From Melioribacteraceae bacterium (GTDB taxonomy: Bacteria; Bacteroidota; Ignavibacteria; Ignavibacteriales; Melioribacteraceae): a stretch of 64,000 nucleotides of DNA. Within the stretch, counting starts at the first letter, position 1. Each line of letters begins with the position of its first letter. Where the stretch lies: the NCBI GenBank assembly GCA_019638015.1, contig JAHBUP010000001.1, positions 3,752,424-3,816,423 on the forward strand, given 5' to 3'. The position numbers were made by a program, and so were the translations under genes. The notes beneath the pieces are model-generated. The model worked only from the letters and a program-made list of their open reading frames with translations. It did not search any database and was not told where the DNA came from. This document shows, one piece after another, positions 55,458-64,000 of this stretch.

Positions 55458-58400
55458 ATGAAGCTAAAAAAAGTATTAATTATTGGAAGCTCCGCGCTAA
55501 AAATTGGAGAAGCTGGAGAATTTGATTATTCAGGATCTCAAGCAATTAAAGCTCTAAAAGAGGAAGGAATATATACCGTTCTGATTAACCCGAATATCGC
55601 TACAATTCAAACTTCCGATTATTTGGCCGATAAAGTTTATCTTCTGCCAATCAACACAAACTATGTAGAAAAAGTAATTGCGAAAGAAAAACCGGATGGA
55701 ATAATTCTGGGCTTCGGGGGACAAACGGCATTGAATTGCGGACTTTCGCTTCATCGTGAAGGAATTCTAAAAAAATATAAATTACAGGTACTCGGCACTC
55801 AAATATCCGCAATTGAAAATACCGAGGATCGTCAATTATTCTGCAATAAATTAGCAGAGATTGATGTAAAATTTCCTCAAAGTAAAGCCGTTACTACGGT
55901 AGAAGGTGCTCTAGAAACTGCGGAGGAACTAGGTTTTCCTGTAATAATTAGAATTGCATATGCGCTCGGAGGTCTTGGATCGGGAGTTTGCAGAAATAAA
56001 AGTGAAGTGAAAAAACTTGCTGTTAAAGCATTAAGTTATTCAGCTCAAATTTTGGTTGAAGAATATCTCGAAGGATGGAAAGAAATTGAATATGAAGTAG
56101 TCCGCGATAAATATGATAACTGCATTACCGTTTGTAATATGGAAAATATTGATCCAATGGGGATTCATACCGGTGAAAGTATAGTTGTTGCACCCAGTCA
56201 AACATTGAGCAATTCAGAATATCATATGCTCAGAGAGGTTGCGATAAAAACTATTCGTCATTTGGGAATTGTAGGTGAGTGCAATATTCAGTATGCGCTT
56301 GATCCCGAATCTCAAGATTATCGTGTTATTGAGGTTAATGCACGATTATCGAGAAGTTCAGCACTTGCATCAAAAGCAACAGGTTATCCGCTTGCATTTG
56401 TTGCCGCAAAACTTGCGCTTGGCTATGGTCTGCATGAGCTTCCTAACTCAATTACAAAAACCACAAAAGCCTTTTTTGAACCTGCACTTGATTATATAGT
56501 AATTAAAGTTCCCCGCTGGGATTTGAAAAAGTTTCGCCTGGTAAAACGAAAGCTTGGTTCATCAATGAAATCTGTTGGTGAAGTAATGGCAATAGGAAGA
56601 AAGTTTGAAGAAGCGATTCAAAAGGCGATGCGCATGCTTGATATTGGCGTTGAAGGATTAACTGCAAGCCGTCGTAAAGTTGAGTTTGATGAATTAAAAG
56701 AAGCACTCGAAAATCCTACTGAGGAAAGAATGTTTGCTGTCGTTCAGGCATTGAAACAAGGTTACTCGGTTGAGTGGGTGCATTCTTTAACTCATATAAA
56801 TAAATGGTTTTTATATAAAATTCAGAACATTGTTGAGATTGAAAAGCGAATTGAAAAATCCTCCAAAAAACTTTCCCCCCAATTAATTCTTGAAGCTAAA
56901 CAGCATGGGTTTAGCGATCGGCAGATAGCAAACGTTATTGGTAAAGATGCTCATGATGTATATAAGATTAGAGAGAAAAACAATATTCATCCCTTTATTC
57001 AGCATATAGATACACTTGCGGCGGAATATCCTGCAAAAACTAATTATCTATATCTTACTTATAATTGCACAGTTAATGATTTCGAATTCAAACTAAAAAA
57101 TTCTGTAATTATTCTTGGTTCAGGACCTTATAGAATTGGAAGCTCCGTTGAATTTGATTGGTGCTGTGTTAACACTGGCAAAACACTCCGCGAATTAGGA
57201 TGCAAAACAGTTATAATAAACTGCAATCCCGAAACAGTATCAACAGATTACGATGAGAGTGATGCACTCTTTTTTGAAGAATTAACTACAGAAACTATTT
57301 GGGAAATTTATAATGCAATAAAGGCCCGCGGTGTTATTGTTAGTATGGGAGGTCAAACCCCGAATAACATTGCATTAAAACTCGCAAAGATTGGCATTAA
57401 AATTCTTGGCACTTCTCCCGAATCAATTGATAAAGCTGAAAACAGAAGTAAATTTTCGGCCATGCTCGATGAACTTGGAATTGGTCAGCCGGAATGGAGT
57501 AAATTAAGCACCATACAGGATGCATTAAAATTTGCCGATAAGGTTGGTTATCCCGTTCTCGTTCGTCCCTCTTATGTACTGAGCGGTGCCGCAATGGCAA
57601 TTGCAACTGATGATGCGGAACTCTCAAAATTTTTACAGAAAGCAGTTGATATATCTCAAGAGCATCCAGTAGTAATTTCCAAATTTTTAATTAATGCCAA
57701 AGAGCTTGAGTTTGACGCAGTTGCTCAGAACGGAAATATAGTTTGCTCTGCAATTTCTGAGCATGTTGAAAATGCCGGCGTACACAGCGGAGACGCTACC
57801 TTAGTACTTCCTGCTCAAAGAACTTACCTTGAAACTATGAGACAGATAAAAGATTTTTCCGCAAAGATTGCGAAATCTCTTAACATTAATGGTCCTTTTA
57901 ATATTCAGTTTTTAGCGAAGGATAATAAAGTAAAAGTTATTGAGTGTAACCTGCGTGCATCTCGAAGTTTTCCATTTGTATCGAAAACATTAAAAAGGAA
58001 TTTTATTGAGATTGCATCTAAAGTTATTATCGGTCAGAAAGTTGAGTCGATCCCGGATGAAATTTTTAACTATGATTATGTTGGAGTTAAAGCACCAGAG
58101 TTTTCCTTTACACGACTAGAAGGCGCTGATCCAACCACCGGTGTTGAAATGGCTTCAACCGGCGAGGTTGCTTGTTTGGGTGAAGATTTTGACGAAGCTT
58201 TTTTAAAGGCCCTGACTTCTGTGGGATTCAAGTTCCCAATTAAATCAATTTTAATTTCATCGGGAACAATTGAATCAAAAACAGAACTGCTGCAACCTGC
58301 TTTAGATTTATATAAAAACGGAGTTCAATTTTACGCAACTGGTGGAACAGCAAAATTTATGAGAGAACATAATATTCCAGTGGAAGAAATCGAATGGCCC

Positions 58401-58640
58401 CTAAATGGCAAAGGATCAACCGCTGTGGATCTAATAAAAGCTCGCAAGGTTGATTTAGTTATAAATATTCCGAAAAATTTCCAAGCAGAAGAGTTAACGA
58501 ACGACTATATAATTAGAAGAACCGCAGTTGATTATAAAATACCCCTTATTACAAACCGCCAGCTTGCCATGCGCTTAGCTGAAGCTATTATAAATAAAGA
58601 TCCGTTGAACCTCGAACCTAAAAGTTGGGATGAGTATTAA
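55458..58640 (+). CDS. carB: Carbamoyl-phosphate synthase large subunit
   Basis: 1060 residues, close to the family norm of about 1070. The first ATP-grasp half begins KVLIIGSSALKIGEAGEFDYSGSQA and the second NSVIILGSGPYRIGSSVEFDWCCVN. A C-terminal MGS-like allosteric domain follows (about 930-1060; SILISSGTIESKTELLQPALDLYKNGVQFYATGGTAKFM). Both halves keep their glycine-rich loops and EVNARLSRSSALASKATGYP / ECNLRASRSFPFVSK. It makes carbamoyl phosphate for arginine and pyrimidine synthesis. There is no sign of a split. Confidence 0.97.
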   Translation: MKLKKVLIIGSSALKIGEAGEFDYSGSQAIKALKEEGIYTVLINPNIATIQTSDYLADKVYLLPINTNYVEKVIAKEKPDGIILGFGGQTALNCGLSLHREGILKKYKLQVLGTQISAIENTEDRQLFCNKLAEIDVKFPQSKAVTTVEGALETAEELGFPVIIRIAYALGGLGSGVCRNKSEVKKLAVKALSYSAQILVEEYLEGWKEIEYEVVRDKYDNCITVCNMENIDPMGIHTGESIVVAPSQTLSNSEYHMLREVAIKTIRHLGIVGECNIQYALDPESQDYRVIEVNARLSRSSALASKATGYPLAFVAAKLALGYGLHELPNSITKTTKAFFEPALDYIVIKVPRWDLKKFRLVKRKLGSSMKSVGEVMAIGRKFEEAIQKAMRMLDIGVEGLTASRRKVEFDELKEALENPTEERMFAVVQALKQGYSVEWVHSLTHINKWFLYKIQNIVEIEKRIEKSSKKLSPQLILEAKQHGFSDRQIANVIGKDAHDVYKIREKNNIHPFIQHIDTLAAEYPAKTNYLYLTYNCTVNDFEFKLKNSVIILGSGPYRIGSSVEFDWCCVNTGKTLRELGCKTVIINCNPETVSTDYDESDALFFEELTTETIWEIYNAIKARGVIVSMGGQTPNNIALKLAKIGIKILGTSPESIDKAENRSKFSAMLDELGIGQPEWSKLSTIQDALKFADKVGYPVLVRPSYVLSGAAMAIATDDAELSKFLQKAVDISQEHPVVISKFLINAKELEFDAVAQNGNIVCSAISEHVENAGVHSGDATLVLPAQRTYLETMRQIKDFSAKIAKSLNINGPFNIQFLAKDNKVKVIECNLRASRSFPFVSKTLKRNFIEIASKVIIGQKVESIPDEIFNYDYVGVKAPEFSFTRLEGADPTTGVEMASTGEVACLGEDFDEAFLKALTSVGFKFPIKSILISSGTIESKTELLQPALDLYKNGVQFYATGGTAKFMREHNIPVEEIEWPLNGKGSTAVDLIKARKVDLVINIPKNFQAEELTNDYIIRRTAVDYKIPLITNRQLAMRLAEAIINKDPLNLEPKSWDEY

Positions 58641-58678
58641 GAAAATTGTATTTTAGAGTTAATAAATGGTGATATCTT

Positions 58679-59080
58679 ATGAACGAAGCATCAAAACCCT
58701 GGGTTCTGGTTGTCGAAGATGATTTTGAAAATCAAAAGTTTTTAAAAATATTTCTTCAAAGAAGGTTCAATGTTGATGTATGCGATTCTGCCGATACTTG
58801 CTACGAACAACTAGCCAAACATGAGTTTGATCTTTTGATTATGGATATCTCACTGCGAGGCAAAAAAGATGGACTTCAACTTACAAAAGAGCTTAGAAGT
58901 AGCGATAATTATAAAAATTTACCAATTGTGTGTTTATCTGCTCATGCTTTTCAGAGAGATAAAGATAATGCTTATAATGCCGGGGTTGATGTTTTTATAA
59001 CTAAACCAGTGCAGAATCATATTTTGCTCGCGGCCATTTTGAAAGTATTGAAAGATAGACGGGGCATCGATTTAGAATAA
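58679..59080 (+). CDS. Stand-alone response-regulator receiver
   Basis: 133 residues of a receiver only: acidic E13-D14-D15, phosphate acceptor D56 in IMDISLRGKKDG, and the conserved Lys in FITKPVQ. It resembles the receiver at 49463, with the same D-I-x-L-(R)GK-K-(D/S)G insert after the phospho-Asp, so both are of one subgroup. No histidine kinase is adjacent. It follows carB by 38 bases and may be read through from it. Confidence 0.88.
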   Translation: MNEASKPWVLVVEDDFENQKFLKIFLQRRFNVDVCDSADTCYEQLAKHEFDLLIMDISLRGKKDGLQLTKELRSSDNYKNLPIVCLSAHAFQRDKDNAYNAGVDVFITKPVQNHILLAAILKVLKDRRGIDLE

Positions 59081-59179
59081 TCTCAAAAAAAACTTTTTAC
59101 ACTAAAAAATTTACTGATTTCTGTAACATCCAGCTCTCTCTTTGCGTCTAAAAATCCATAAAATAAATGAGGAGATCAT

Positions 59180-60127
59180 ATGCGCAAATTACTATTTATT
59201 CTTTTTTCACTCCTTGCCTTTAATATGGCAATTTTTGCTCAAGTTGAAGATTCAACTGAAGTTGACTGGGATGAAGATGATGATAAGGAATGGGATTGGG
59301 GATGGAATTGGAAATGGGATAAAAACTGGGTTAATCAAGAATTTTCTGGTTCACCAATAATTGAGGCAACCTACGGCTTTGGTAATCCTTATCACAAAAA
59401 ACTTAATAATGATCCTGCAAAAATTGGAGTTGCAGAATTGAAACTGGGTTATACCTACTCATCAGAATTTCAGAGAAAGGGCTTAGTTGAATTTAGCGAC
59501 AAATATTTCTTTGTATCTAATATTTCAAATGAGATTTACTCATCTAAACTAGGAACGATGGAAATAGGAACTGACATGTGGCGTTTCGGATTCGCAAAAC
59601 GCAAAGGCTACGGATATGAATTAGGCAGCACACGTATCCTTCCCTACTCTACAGAAGGTATTTCATGGTCCCGTATAAAATTTGATTATCCTTATAGGGC
59701 TTGGCCGGCTATATTTCCTCCTCTGCCAGGACAAGTTATGGAAATGGAAGATGTTGAAATTATAAATAGGTATGAAGAGAATTTTAGATTCGGTACCCTC
59801 AATGAAACTGGCGTGCGATTTGAAATAGCAAACACATTATCAATAAATGCTGGATATGAAGCCGCAGTTATATTTCCCCGCTGGATGTTCTGGAAACATA
59901 TGGGTAGCTTAATTATTGAAAGCGCGGCAAATGGAATATTAGATAAATTCATAAACAAAATTTCTGATTCATCGCCGGCAGCCGCTCCAATAGTAAATTT
60001 TGTGTTAAAGAATGGAATATCTTATGCTTTCTATACCTTAAAGAAGGACAAAATGAACTGGCCATTTAGCACCGAAACCCCTCTAACTTACGAAACGTTC
60101 AAACTTGGAGTTACATTTACATTTTAA
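59180..60127 (+). CDS. Outer-membrane beta-barrel-like protein with acidic, Trp-rich N-terminus
   Basis: 315 residues with a signal peptide (MRKLLFILFSLLAFNMAIFAQ). The mature start, about residues 25-52, is a run of Asp, Glu, Trp and Lys: DWDEDDDKEWDWGWNWKWDK. The rest is beta-strand rich and ends in LTYETFKLGVTFTF, a barrel-type last strand. I do not recognise the family. GAGGAG lies 6 bases before the ATG. A strong hairpin follows the stop, so the gene is a unit of its own. Confidence 0.78.
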   Translation: MRKLLFILFSLLAFNMAIFAQVEDSTEVDWDEDDDKEWDWGWNWKWDKNWVNQEFSGSPIIEATYGFGNPYHKKLNNDPAKIGVAELKLGYTYSSEFQRKGLVEFSDKYFFVSNISNEIYSSKLGTMEIGTDMWRFGFAKRKGYGYELGSTRILPYSTEGISWSRIKFDYPYRAWPAIFPPLPGQVMEMEDVEIINRYEENFRFGTLNETGVRFEIANTLSINAGYEAAVIFPRWMFWKHMGSLIIESAANGILDKFINKISDSSPAAAPIVNFVLKNGISYAFYTLKKDKMNWPFSTETPLTYETFKLGVTFTF

Positions 60128-60140
60128 TTTTTTCTTTTTG

Positions 60141-60173
60141 AAAAAGCCGCTTATTAAACTTAGCGGCTTTTTT
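60141..60173. terminator. Bidirectional rho-independent terminator
   Basis: AAAAAGCCGCT (60141-60151) and AGCGGCTTTTT (60162-60172) form an 11-base perfect stem with a 10-base loop. T runs are present on both strands. It lies between the convergent stop codons at 60127 and 60239 and can serve both genes. Confidence 0.88.
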
Positions 60174-60238
60174 GCATAACAATTTTTACTCCACCAATCA
60201 TGTTTTACAATATTAATGCATTAATACTCAATAAAATT

Positions 60239-61714
60239 CTAATAGCTGAATATGTGTGCTTGCCATGGCTTTAGATCAACATACAATCCATAACGAGAGA
60301 CCTCTTCGCCATTTTGGTGATAATTTACATCATTGAGTAAATCGGTAATTACAAACTCCTCTGGATATCCCTCAAAATCTAAAACAATCCGGCACGCAGA
60401 GCTAACATTGGAATAATTAATTACTACTAAAATTTTTTCATCTCCCAATTCCCATTTCCACGCGAGAAAATTTTTAAAAGTTTCGTTTGTGGGCCAAGAA
60501 GCTATAGCTTCTTGTAACGACCACTCTCCTTTTCTAATAACATCAAGCGAGGTAATCTTTAATAATTTTTCATAAAATTCATTGAGATGGGGAATTTCAG
60601 ATTCTACTGGCTCCCGCCCAAGCTGAAGAGGTAATTTAATTTTTCTACCTTCAAATTGTCCCTCATGAAAAAATCTTAATCCCTGAATTGTACTAATTAC
60701 GACAGCCGCAGCTTTAGATTTTTCTACTCCAATTGCAGTTACAATTCTTTCTTCATCATGATTTTCAAGAAACCGGAGTGATTTTTGCTGAAACGACTTT
60801 TCTGCGTTTAAGTGCGAAATTATTTCGGAAACTGGCGCAAATTTCAATCTATCGGTTAATTTTTTATCATATGTATAATCGAAGCCCAGCTGTTGAAGAT
60901 TATACTCTAAATCCCAATATGCCTCGGCTATAAAGACAAAATCGGGGCGTATTTTCTTTGTATGCCCAATTACCTCTTCCCAATATTCGGTTTTTGGAAT
61001 TTCAATATGATTACGATTAATTATCCCAACCCAAGTATTTTTAAATACATTATTAATGGAAAGCATTGCCATGTCACAACGAACGCCATCGCATAATTGA
61101 GTTAAGTTTGATAATACATTTTTTGAAAACTCTCTTGATTCTTCTGCAAAACAATTTAGCTGAATTGTATCTCCCCAAGCCGGGAAAAATGGATCGCGCC
61201 CATGAGCAAAATAATTTTTACAATCCTCAAAAGGTTTAAAATATGTATGTGGATCAATCGAATAAGACTCTTCATCGGCCTGAAGAAATATTTTAGGATG
61301 CGTTTTAATTAATGAACTATGAGCACTGTAATGATTTGAAATAAAATCGAGAATTAATTTTATTCCTATTTTATTTAGCTTTGCCTTAAGATCTAATAAA
61401 TTTTTATTACTTCCGAGATGTGGATTCATCTCATAAGCATCTATTGAATATGGCGAGCCTATTACATCCTCACGCGACCAATGTTTTAAAGCATGGTTAT
61501 AACTTCTTACTAATCCTTCTTCAAAACAGTACTTATCAATTACAGATTCATTCGTTTTCCATATTCCCATCAACCAAACATAATCAATCCCCAAACTTTT
61601 AAGTCTTTGCCAATATCCATCGGGTACTTCACTCAAATTTTTCACATTATGCTTATCAAATTTAGAAAACCAGATACGGGTATTTATTTCGTACAAGGCG
61701 GCAGAATTATTCAT
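60239..61714 (-). CDS. Alpha-amylase-family glycosyl hydrolase (GH13-like)
   Basis: 491 residues, no signal peptide, so cytosolic. The GH13 regions are visible: LDFISNH (D123, N127, H128), GVRCDMAML (R212, nucleophile D214), FIAEAYW (acid/base E264) and FLENHDEER (H319, D320). The C-terminal beta domain follows. The N-terminus (LYEINTRIWFSK) and the spacing recall glucosidase/maltogenic-type enzymes acting on short glucans or sugar phosphates. The substrate is not determinable. It starts 2 bases after the dnaG stop, so it is in the same transcript. Confidence 0.92.
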   Translation of the reverse strand: MNNSAALYEINTRIWFSKFDKHNVKNLSEVPDGYWQRLKSLGIDYVWLMGIWKTNESVIDKYCFEEGLVRSYNHALKHWSREDVIGSPYSIDAYEMNPHLGSNKNLLDLKAKLNKIGIKLILDFISNHYSAHSSLIKTHPKIFLQADEESYSIDPHTYFKPFEDCKNYFAHGRDPFFPAWGDTIQLNCFAEESREFSKNVLSNLTQLCDGVRCDMAMLSINNVFKNTWVGIINRNHIEIPKTEYWEEVIGHTKKIRPDFVFIAEAYWDLEYNLQQLGFDYTYDKKLTDRLKFAPVSEIISHLNAEKSFQQKSLRFLENHDEERIVTAIGVEKSKAAAVVISTIQGLRFFHEGQFEGRKIKLPLQLGREPVESEIPHLNEFYEKLLKITSLDVIRKGEWSLQEAIASWPTNETFKNFLAWKWELGDEKILVVINYSNVSSACRIVLDFEGYPEEFVITDLLNDVNYHQNGEEVSRYGLYVDLKPWQAHIFSY

Positions 61715-61716
61715 TA

Positions 61717-63576
61717 TTAAATTCCCGGTTTATGGCTTAAAATTTCATTTTTCTCTTCATATAATTCTTTGTTCCTTTTTAATAATTCAATATGAAGCCT
61801 TTCATCTTTCGACTCAGAAATGATTTTAATATTCTCCTCAATTTCCAAATCCTTTTGGAAAAGAAGAAAATTCCGAACAGTATCTTTTGCGTATTCAATT
61901 GTATCTTTATCTATCTTTCCGTTAAATGAAAAATCATCCCACTTTTTACTAATTGTTCTATCTTCTAATGTTAATTTTAATATAAATTTGCGTGATTCTT
62001 CATCGTTGATCTGATCAATTAAATAGGCCGGTGATATTTTATTAACATTATATCCCTCACTGGCAACCATAGCTAGATTCTTCAAAATCTTATTCGAAAA
62101 TGTTTCTACAGAAATATTATCGAATATATGTTCAATTATCTCGAGCGCACCCGAGTAGAGCATACGGACCAACTCTCTTTCAAAGGGATTTTCTTTCTCT
62201 TGCTTTGGTGAAAGCTTTAACTGTTGATTGCTGTTTTGTACATAAGTTCTGCTGACACTCTGCTGGACAGGCCTCGCTTTTGACTGATTTAGATAATTAT
62301 TCAGTTCCGATTCAATTAGTTTTTCGCGAAGATTAAATTTTTTGGTAATACTCTTTAAAAGTATACTTCTTTTCAACTCATCATTTACAATTGCAAGAGT
62401 TTTTACCAATTCTCTAATTGCTTTTGTAGTTTCAATAGGATCTTCAAATGCTCCAGCTTCTTCAAATTGCTGAGTTTGATATTCAAGAAATCCTTTTGCT
62501 TTTAGGGCAAGTTCCTCAAATTTCTCTTTACCATTTCTAATTATAAATGAATCGGGGTCATCTCCCTTAGGAAGCGTCATAACTTTCACATCAAAATCAT
62601 ATTTCAACAATATTTCAATACTTCGAAGCGCGGCTTTTTCTCCCGCGGCATCTGCATCAAACAATACAATAATATTTTTTGTGAAGCGGGATAGAAGCTG
62701 AACCTGCTCCTCTGTTAAAGAGGTTCCCGAAGAGGCTACTACATTTTTAATTCCAGTCTGATACAACGAAATTAAATCCATGTAACCTTCTACAAGGATT
62801 GCCCGGTCGAATTTCCTAATTTCCTCTTTTGAATGAAACAAGCCGTAAAGCACTCTTCTCTTTGAATATACCGGTGATTCTGGGGAGTTTAAATATTTAG
62901 CAACATTATCTTGATTGGGAAATATCCTTCCACCAAACGCAATTACTCTTCCGTTTGGAGAAAAAATCGGGAAAATAATTCTTCCTCGGTATTTATCGTA
63001 AAACTCATTTCTATCGTTAGTATCAATTAAGCCAAGCTGTTTCATTTTTTGAAGATTGAGATTGTTTTCCTTTGCCGCATCAAGGAGATTATTCCATCCA
63101 TGAATTGCGTAACCGAGTCCAAAAACTTTTTGAGTATTCAGTTTAATATTTCGTTGCTTTAGGTACTCTCGAGCTTCTTCACCCGTACTGCTTTTAAGCA
63201 AGTTATCTGAAAAAAATCTTGCCGCAAACAGATTGAGTTCATATAAAATTTCGAGTTCATCATTTTGATCATTAAAAGAGGATTCACTTTCCAGTTTTAT
63301 TCCGAGATGATCGGCCAATTCCTCAACCGCTTCAACAAAGGAGATATTTTTAAATTCCATTAAAAACTTAAATACATTTCCTCCATTACCGCACCCAAAA
63401 CAGTTATAAATTTGTTTTTCATTGCTTACGGTAAAAGAAGGAGTTTTTTCGGTGTGGAATGGGCACAATCCAATAAAATTCTTCCCTCTTTTCCGGAGTT
63501 GCACATATCCGGAAACAATATCTACAATATCGGCCGAGTTTCGTATTTCTTCTATTTGTCTTTCTGGTATTTTCAT
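61717..63576 (-). CDS. dnaG: DNA primase
   Basis: 619 residues. The zinc-binding domain has C38, H41, C59 and C62 (CPFH and CFGCG). The RNA polymerase core follows, with KYRGRIIFPIFSPNGRVIAFGGRIF. The TOPRIM domain has ILVEGYMDLISL (Glu) and LFDADAAG (Asp pair). A C-terminal helicase-interaction domain (about 450-619) completes it. It makes RNA primers for replication. The alpha-amylase gene is downstream; no rpoD or rpsU is adjacent in this window. Confidence 0.96.
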   Translation of the reverse strand: MKIPERQIEEIRNSADIVDIVSGYVQLRKRGKNFIGLCPFHTEKTPSFTVSNEKQIYNCFGCGNGGNVFKFLMEFKNISFVEAVEELADHLGIKLESESSFNDQNDELEILYELNLFAARFFSDNLLKSSTGEEAREYLKQRNIKLNTQKVFGLGYAIHGWNNLLDAAKENNLNLQKMKQLGLIDTNDRNEFYDKYRGRIIFPIFSPNGRVIAFGGRIFPNQDNVAKYLNSPESPVYSKRRVLYGLFHSKEEIRKFDRAILVEGYMDLISLYQTGIKNVVASSGTSLTEEQVQLLSRFTKNIIVLFDADAAGEKAALRSIEILLKYDFDVKVMTLPKGDDPDSFIIRNGKEKFEELALKAKGFLEYQTQQFEEAGAFEDPIETTKAIRELVKTLAIVNDELKRSILLKSITKKFNLREKLIESELNNYLNQSKARPVQQSVSRTYVQNSNQQLKLSPKQEKENPFERELVRMLYSGALEIIEHIFDNISVETFSNKILKNLAMVASEGYNVNKISPAYLIDQINDEESRKFILKLTLEDRTISKKWDDFSFNGKIDKDTIEYAKDTVRNFLLFQKDLEIEENIKIISESKDERLHIELLKRNKELYEEKNEILSHKPGI

Positions 63577-63789
63577 TAAATATTTTTAGATGACCTGTCA
63601 AATTATAATATTTTACTTGAAAGTAAAAAAGGAAGCGGTAATAACTGATTAAAACTCATCAAAATTAAGCTCTCTCAATTGTATATCTCTTTAAAAATAT
63701 TGTTTTTAACAAAAATGAAGATTAGGTTTATAATTGAGACCAATAAAAATTACATTTTATTTTTTTTCACTACTGCAGCAAATATAATA

Positions 63790-64000
63790 TGAAAATAGCT
63801 TTTATAAGCGATATACATGAAGATTACAAAAGTTTGCAAAAAGCTTTAAAACTAATTTCCGAAGAAAATTGTGATCATATAATTTGTCTGGGTGATATAA
63901 TTGGTTTTGCTCTGCCTTTCTACCGTTATATCGATGATAGAGATGCAAATATTTGTATAAAGTTAATAAAAGAAAATTGTACGACCGCAGTGATAGGCAA
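63790..64000 (+). CDS. Metallophosphoesterase (start only; runs past the window)
   Basis: The ATG at 63790 opens a frame to the end of the window (70 residues seen). MKIAFISDIHEDYKSLQKAL supplies the D-x-H metal motif, CLGDIIGF the GD motif, and the last residues VIGN are the start of the GN(H/D) motif. This is the YfcE/CpdA-type calcineurin-like phosphoesterase fold. The substrate cannot be told from this part. It is divergent from dnaG. Confidence 0.8.

Noticed and set aside
56275..56499. 74-codon frame inside carB
   Set aside because: Different frame of a universally conserved gene; no supporting signal.
1..64000. CRISPR arrays, tRNA or rRNA genes, insertion sequences, prophage
   Set aside because: No direct-repeat array, cloverleaf, rRNA stretch, transposase, integrase or phage gene was seen on either strand.

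Overview
The window is a gene-dense, A+T-rich bacterial chromosome segment that looks like the FCB group. My best guess is Ignavibacteria or a close relative near the Bacteroidota/Chlorobi split; this is inference, since no rRNA or marker alignment could be run. The clues are Bacteroidota-type promoters (TTTG/TTG, about 20 bases, TAnnTTTG) in front of carA, rpmH and a nucleoside kinase, and many FCB-type families (DUF5916, carboxypeptidase-regulatory-domain outer-membrane receptors, patatin-Omp85 proteins, an ATP-cone/uridine-kinase fusion). A Chlorobi-like argC-argJ-argB-argR-argG operon is also present. No rRNA, tRNA, CRISPR array, insertion sequence or prophage was seen.

Layout. 1-1745: 3' end of a beta-propeller hybrid sensor kinase. 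1723-8861 (minus): a mixed metabolic run holding a frameshifted NQO1-like quinone reductase, a VOC protein, a MOSC protein, a class D beta-lactamase, a polytopic membrane protein, an enoyl-CoA hydratase-like protein, a HAD phosphatase, a DUF1761 protein and an isoaspartyl peptidase. 9075-16185: a DUF5916 outer-membrane protein, a plus-strand trio (VOC, nuclease-like, TPR-like) and a patatin-Omp85 protein. 16211-18841 (minus): the conserved rpmH-rnpA-yidD-yidC module. 19198-23150: an outer-membrane receptor and a FapA-like protein. 23369-28147 (minus): the arginine operon, with its own repressor gene inside and a candidate ARG box over the argC promoter. 28320-33371 (plus): ATP-cone nucleoside kinase, beta-carbonic anhydrase, a yeast-type cytosine deaminase, a diverged nitronate-monooxygenase-like protein and a small lipoprotein.

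33431-44650 (minus) is a tight eight-gene run: truA, EamA transporter, porin, amidohydrolase, polysaccharide deacetylase, D-cysteine-desulfhydrase-like enzyme, a very large receptor-type Ser/Thr kinase, and alr. 44773-54128 (plus) carries a DUF1801/YdeI-type protein, an NAD-dependent epimerase, then a signalling block (porin-like protein, CHASE4-PAS histidine kinase, lone receiver, SnoaL-like protein, SpoIIE-type phosphatase), a ClC channel and a DUF937 protein. 54294-59080 holds carA-carB and a second lone receiver. The end carries an outer-membrane protein with an acidic, Trp-rich N-terminus, an alpha-amylase-family enzyme, dnaG and the start of a metallophosphoesterase.

Functional links: CarAB makes the carbamoyl phosphate used for arginine and pyrimidines, so the arg operon and carAB are complementary, though argD, argF and argH are not in the window. 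The most unusual object is the 1187-residue protein at 34616-38179: a lipoprotein-type signal, a Ycf48-like WD/BNR region, seven FG-GAP/VCBS calcium-type repeats, an ASPIC/UnbV domain, three membrane helices and a complete Ser/Thr kinase domain in one chain.
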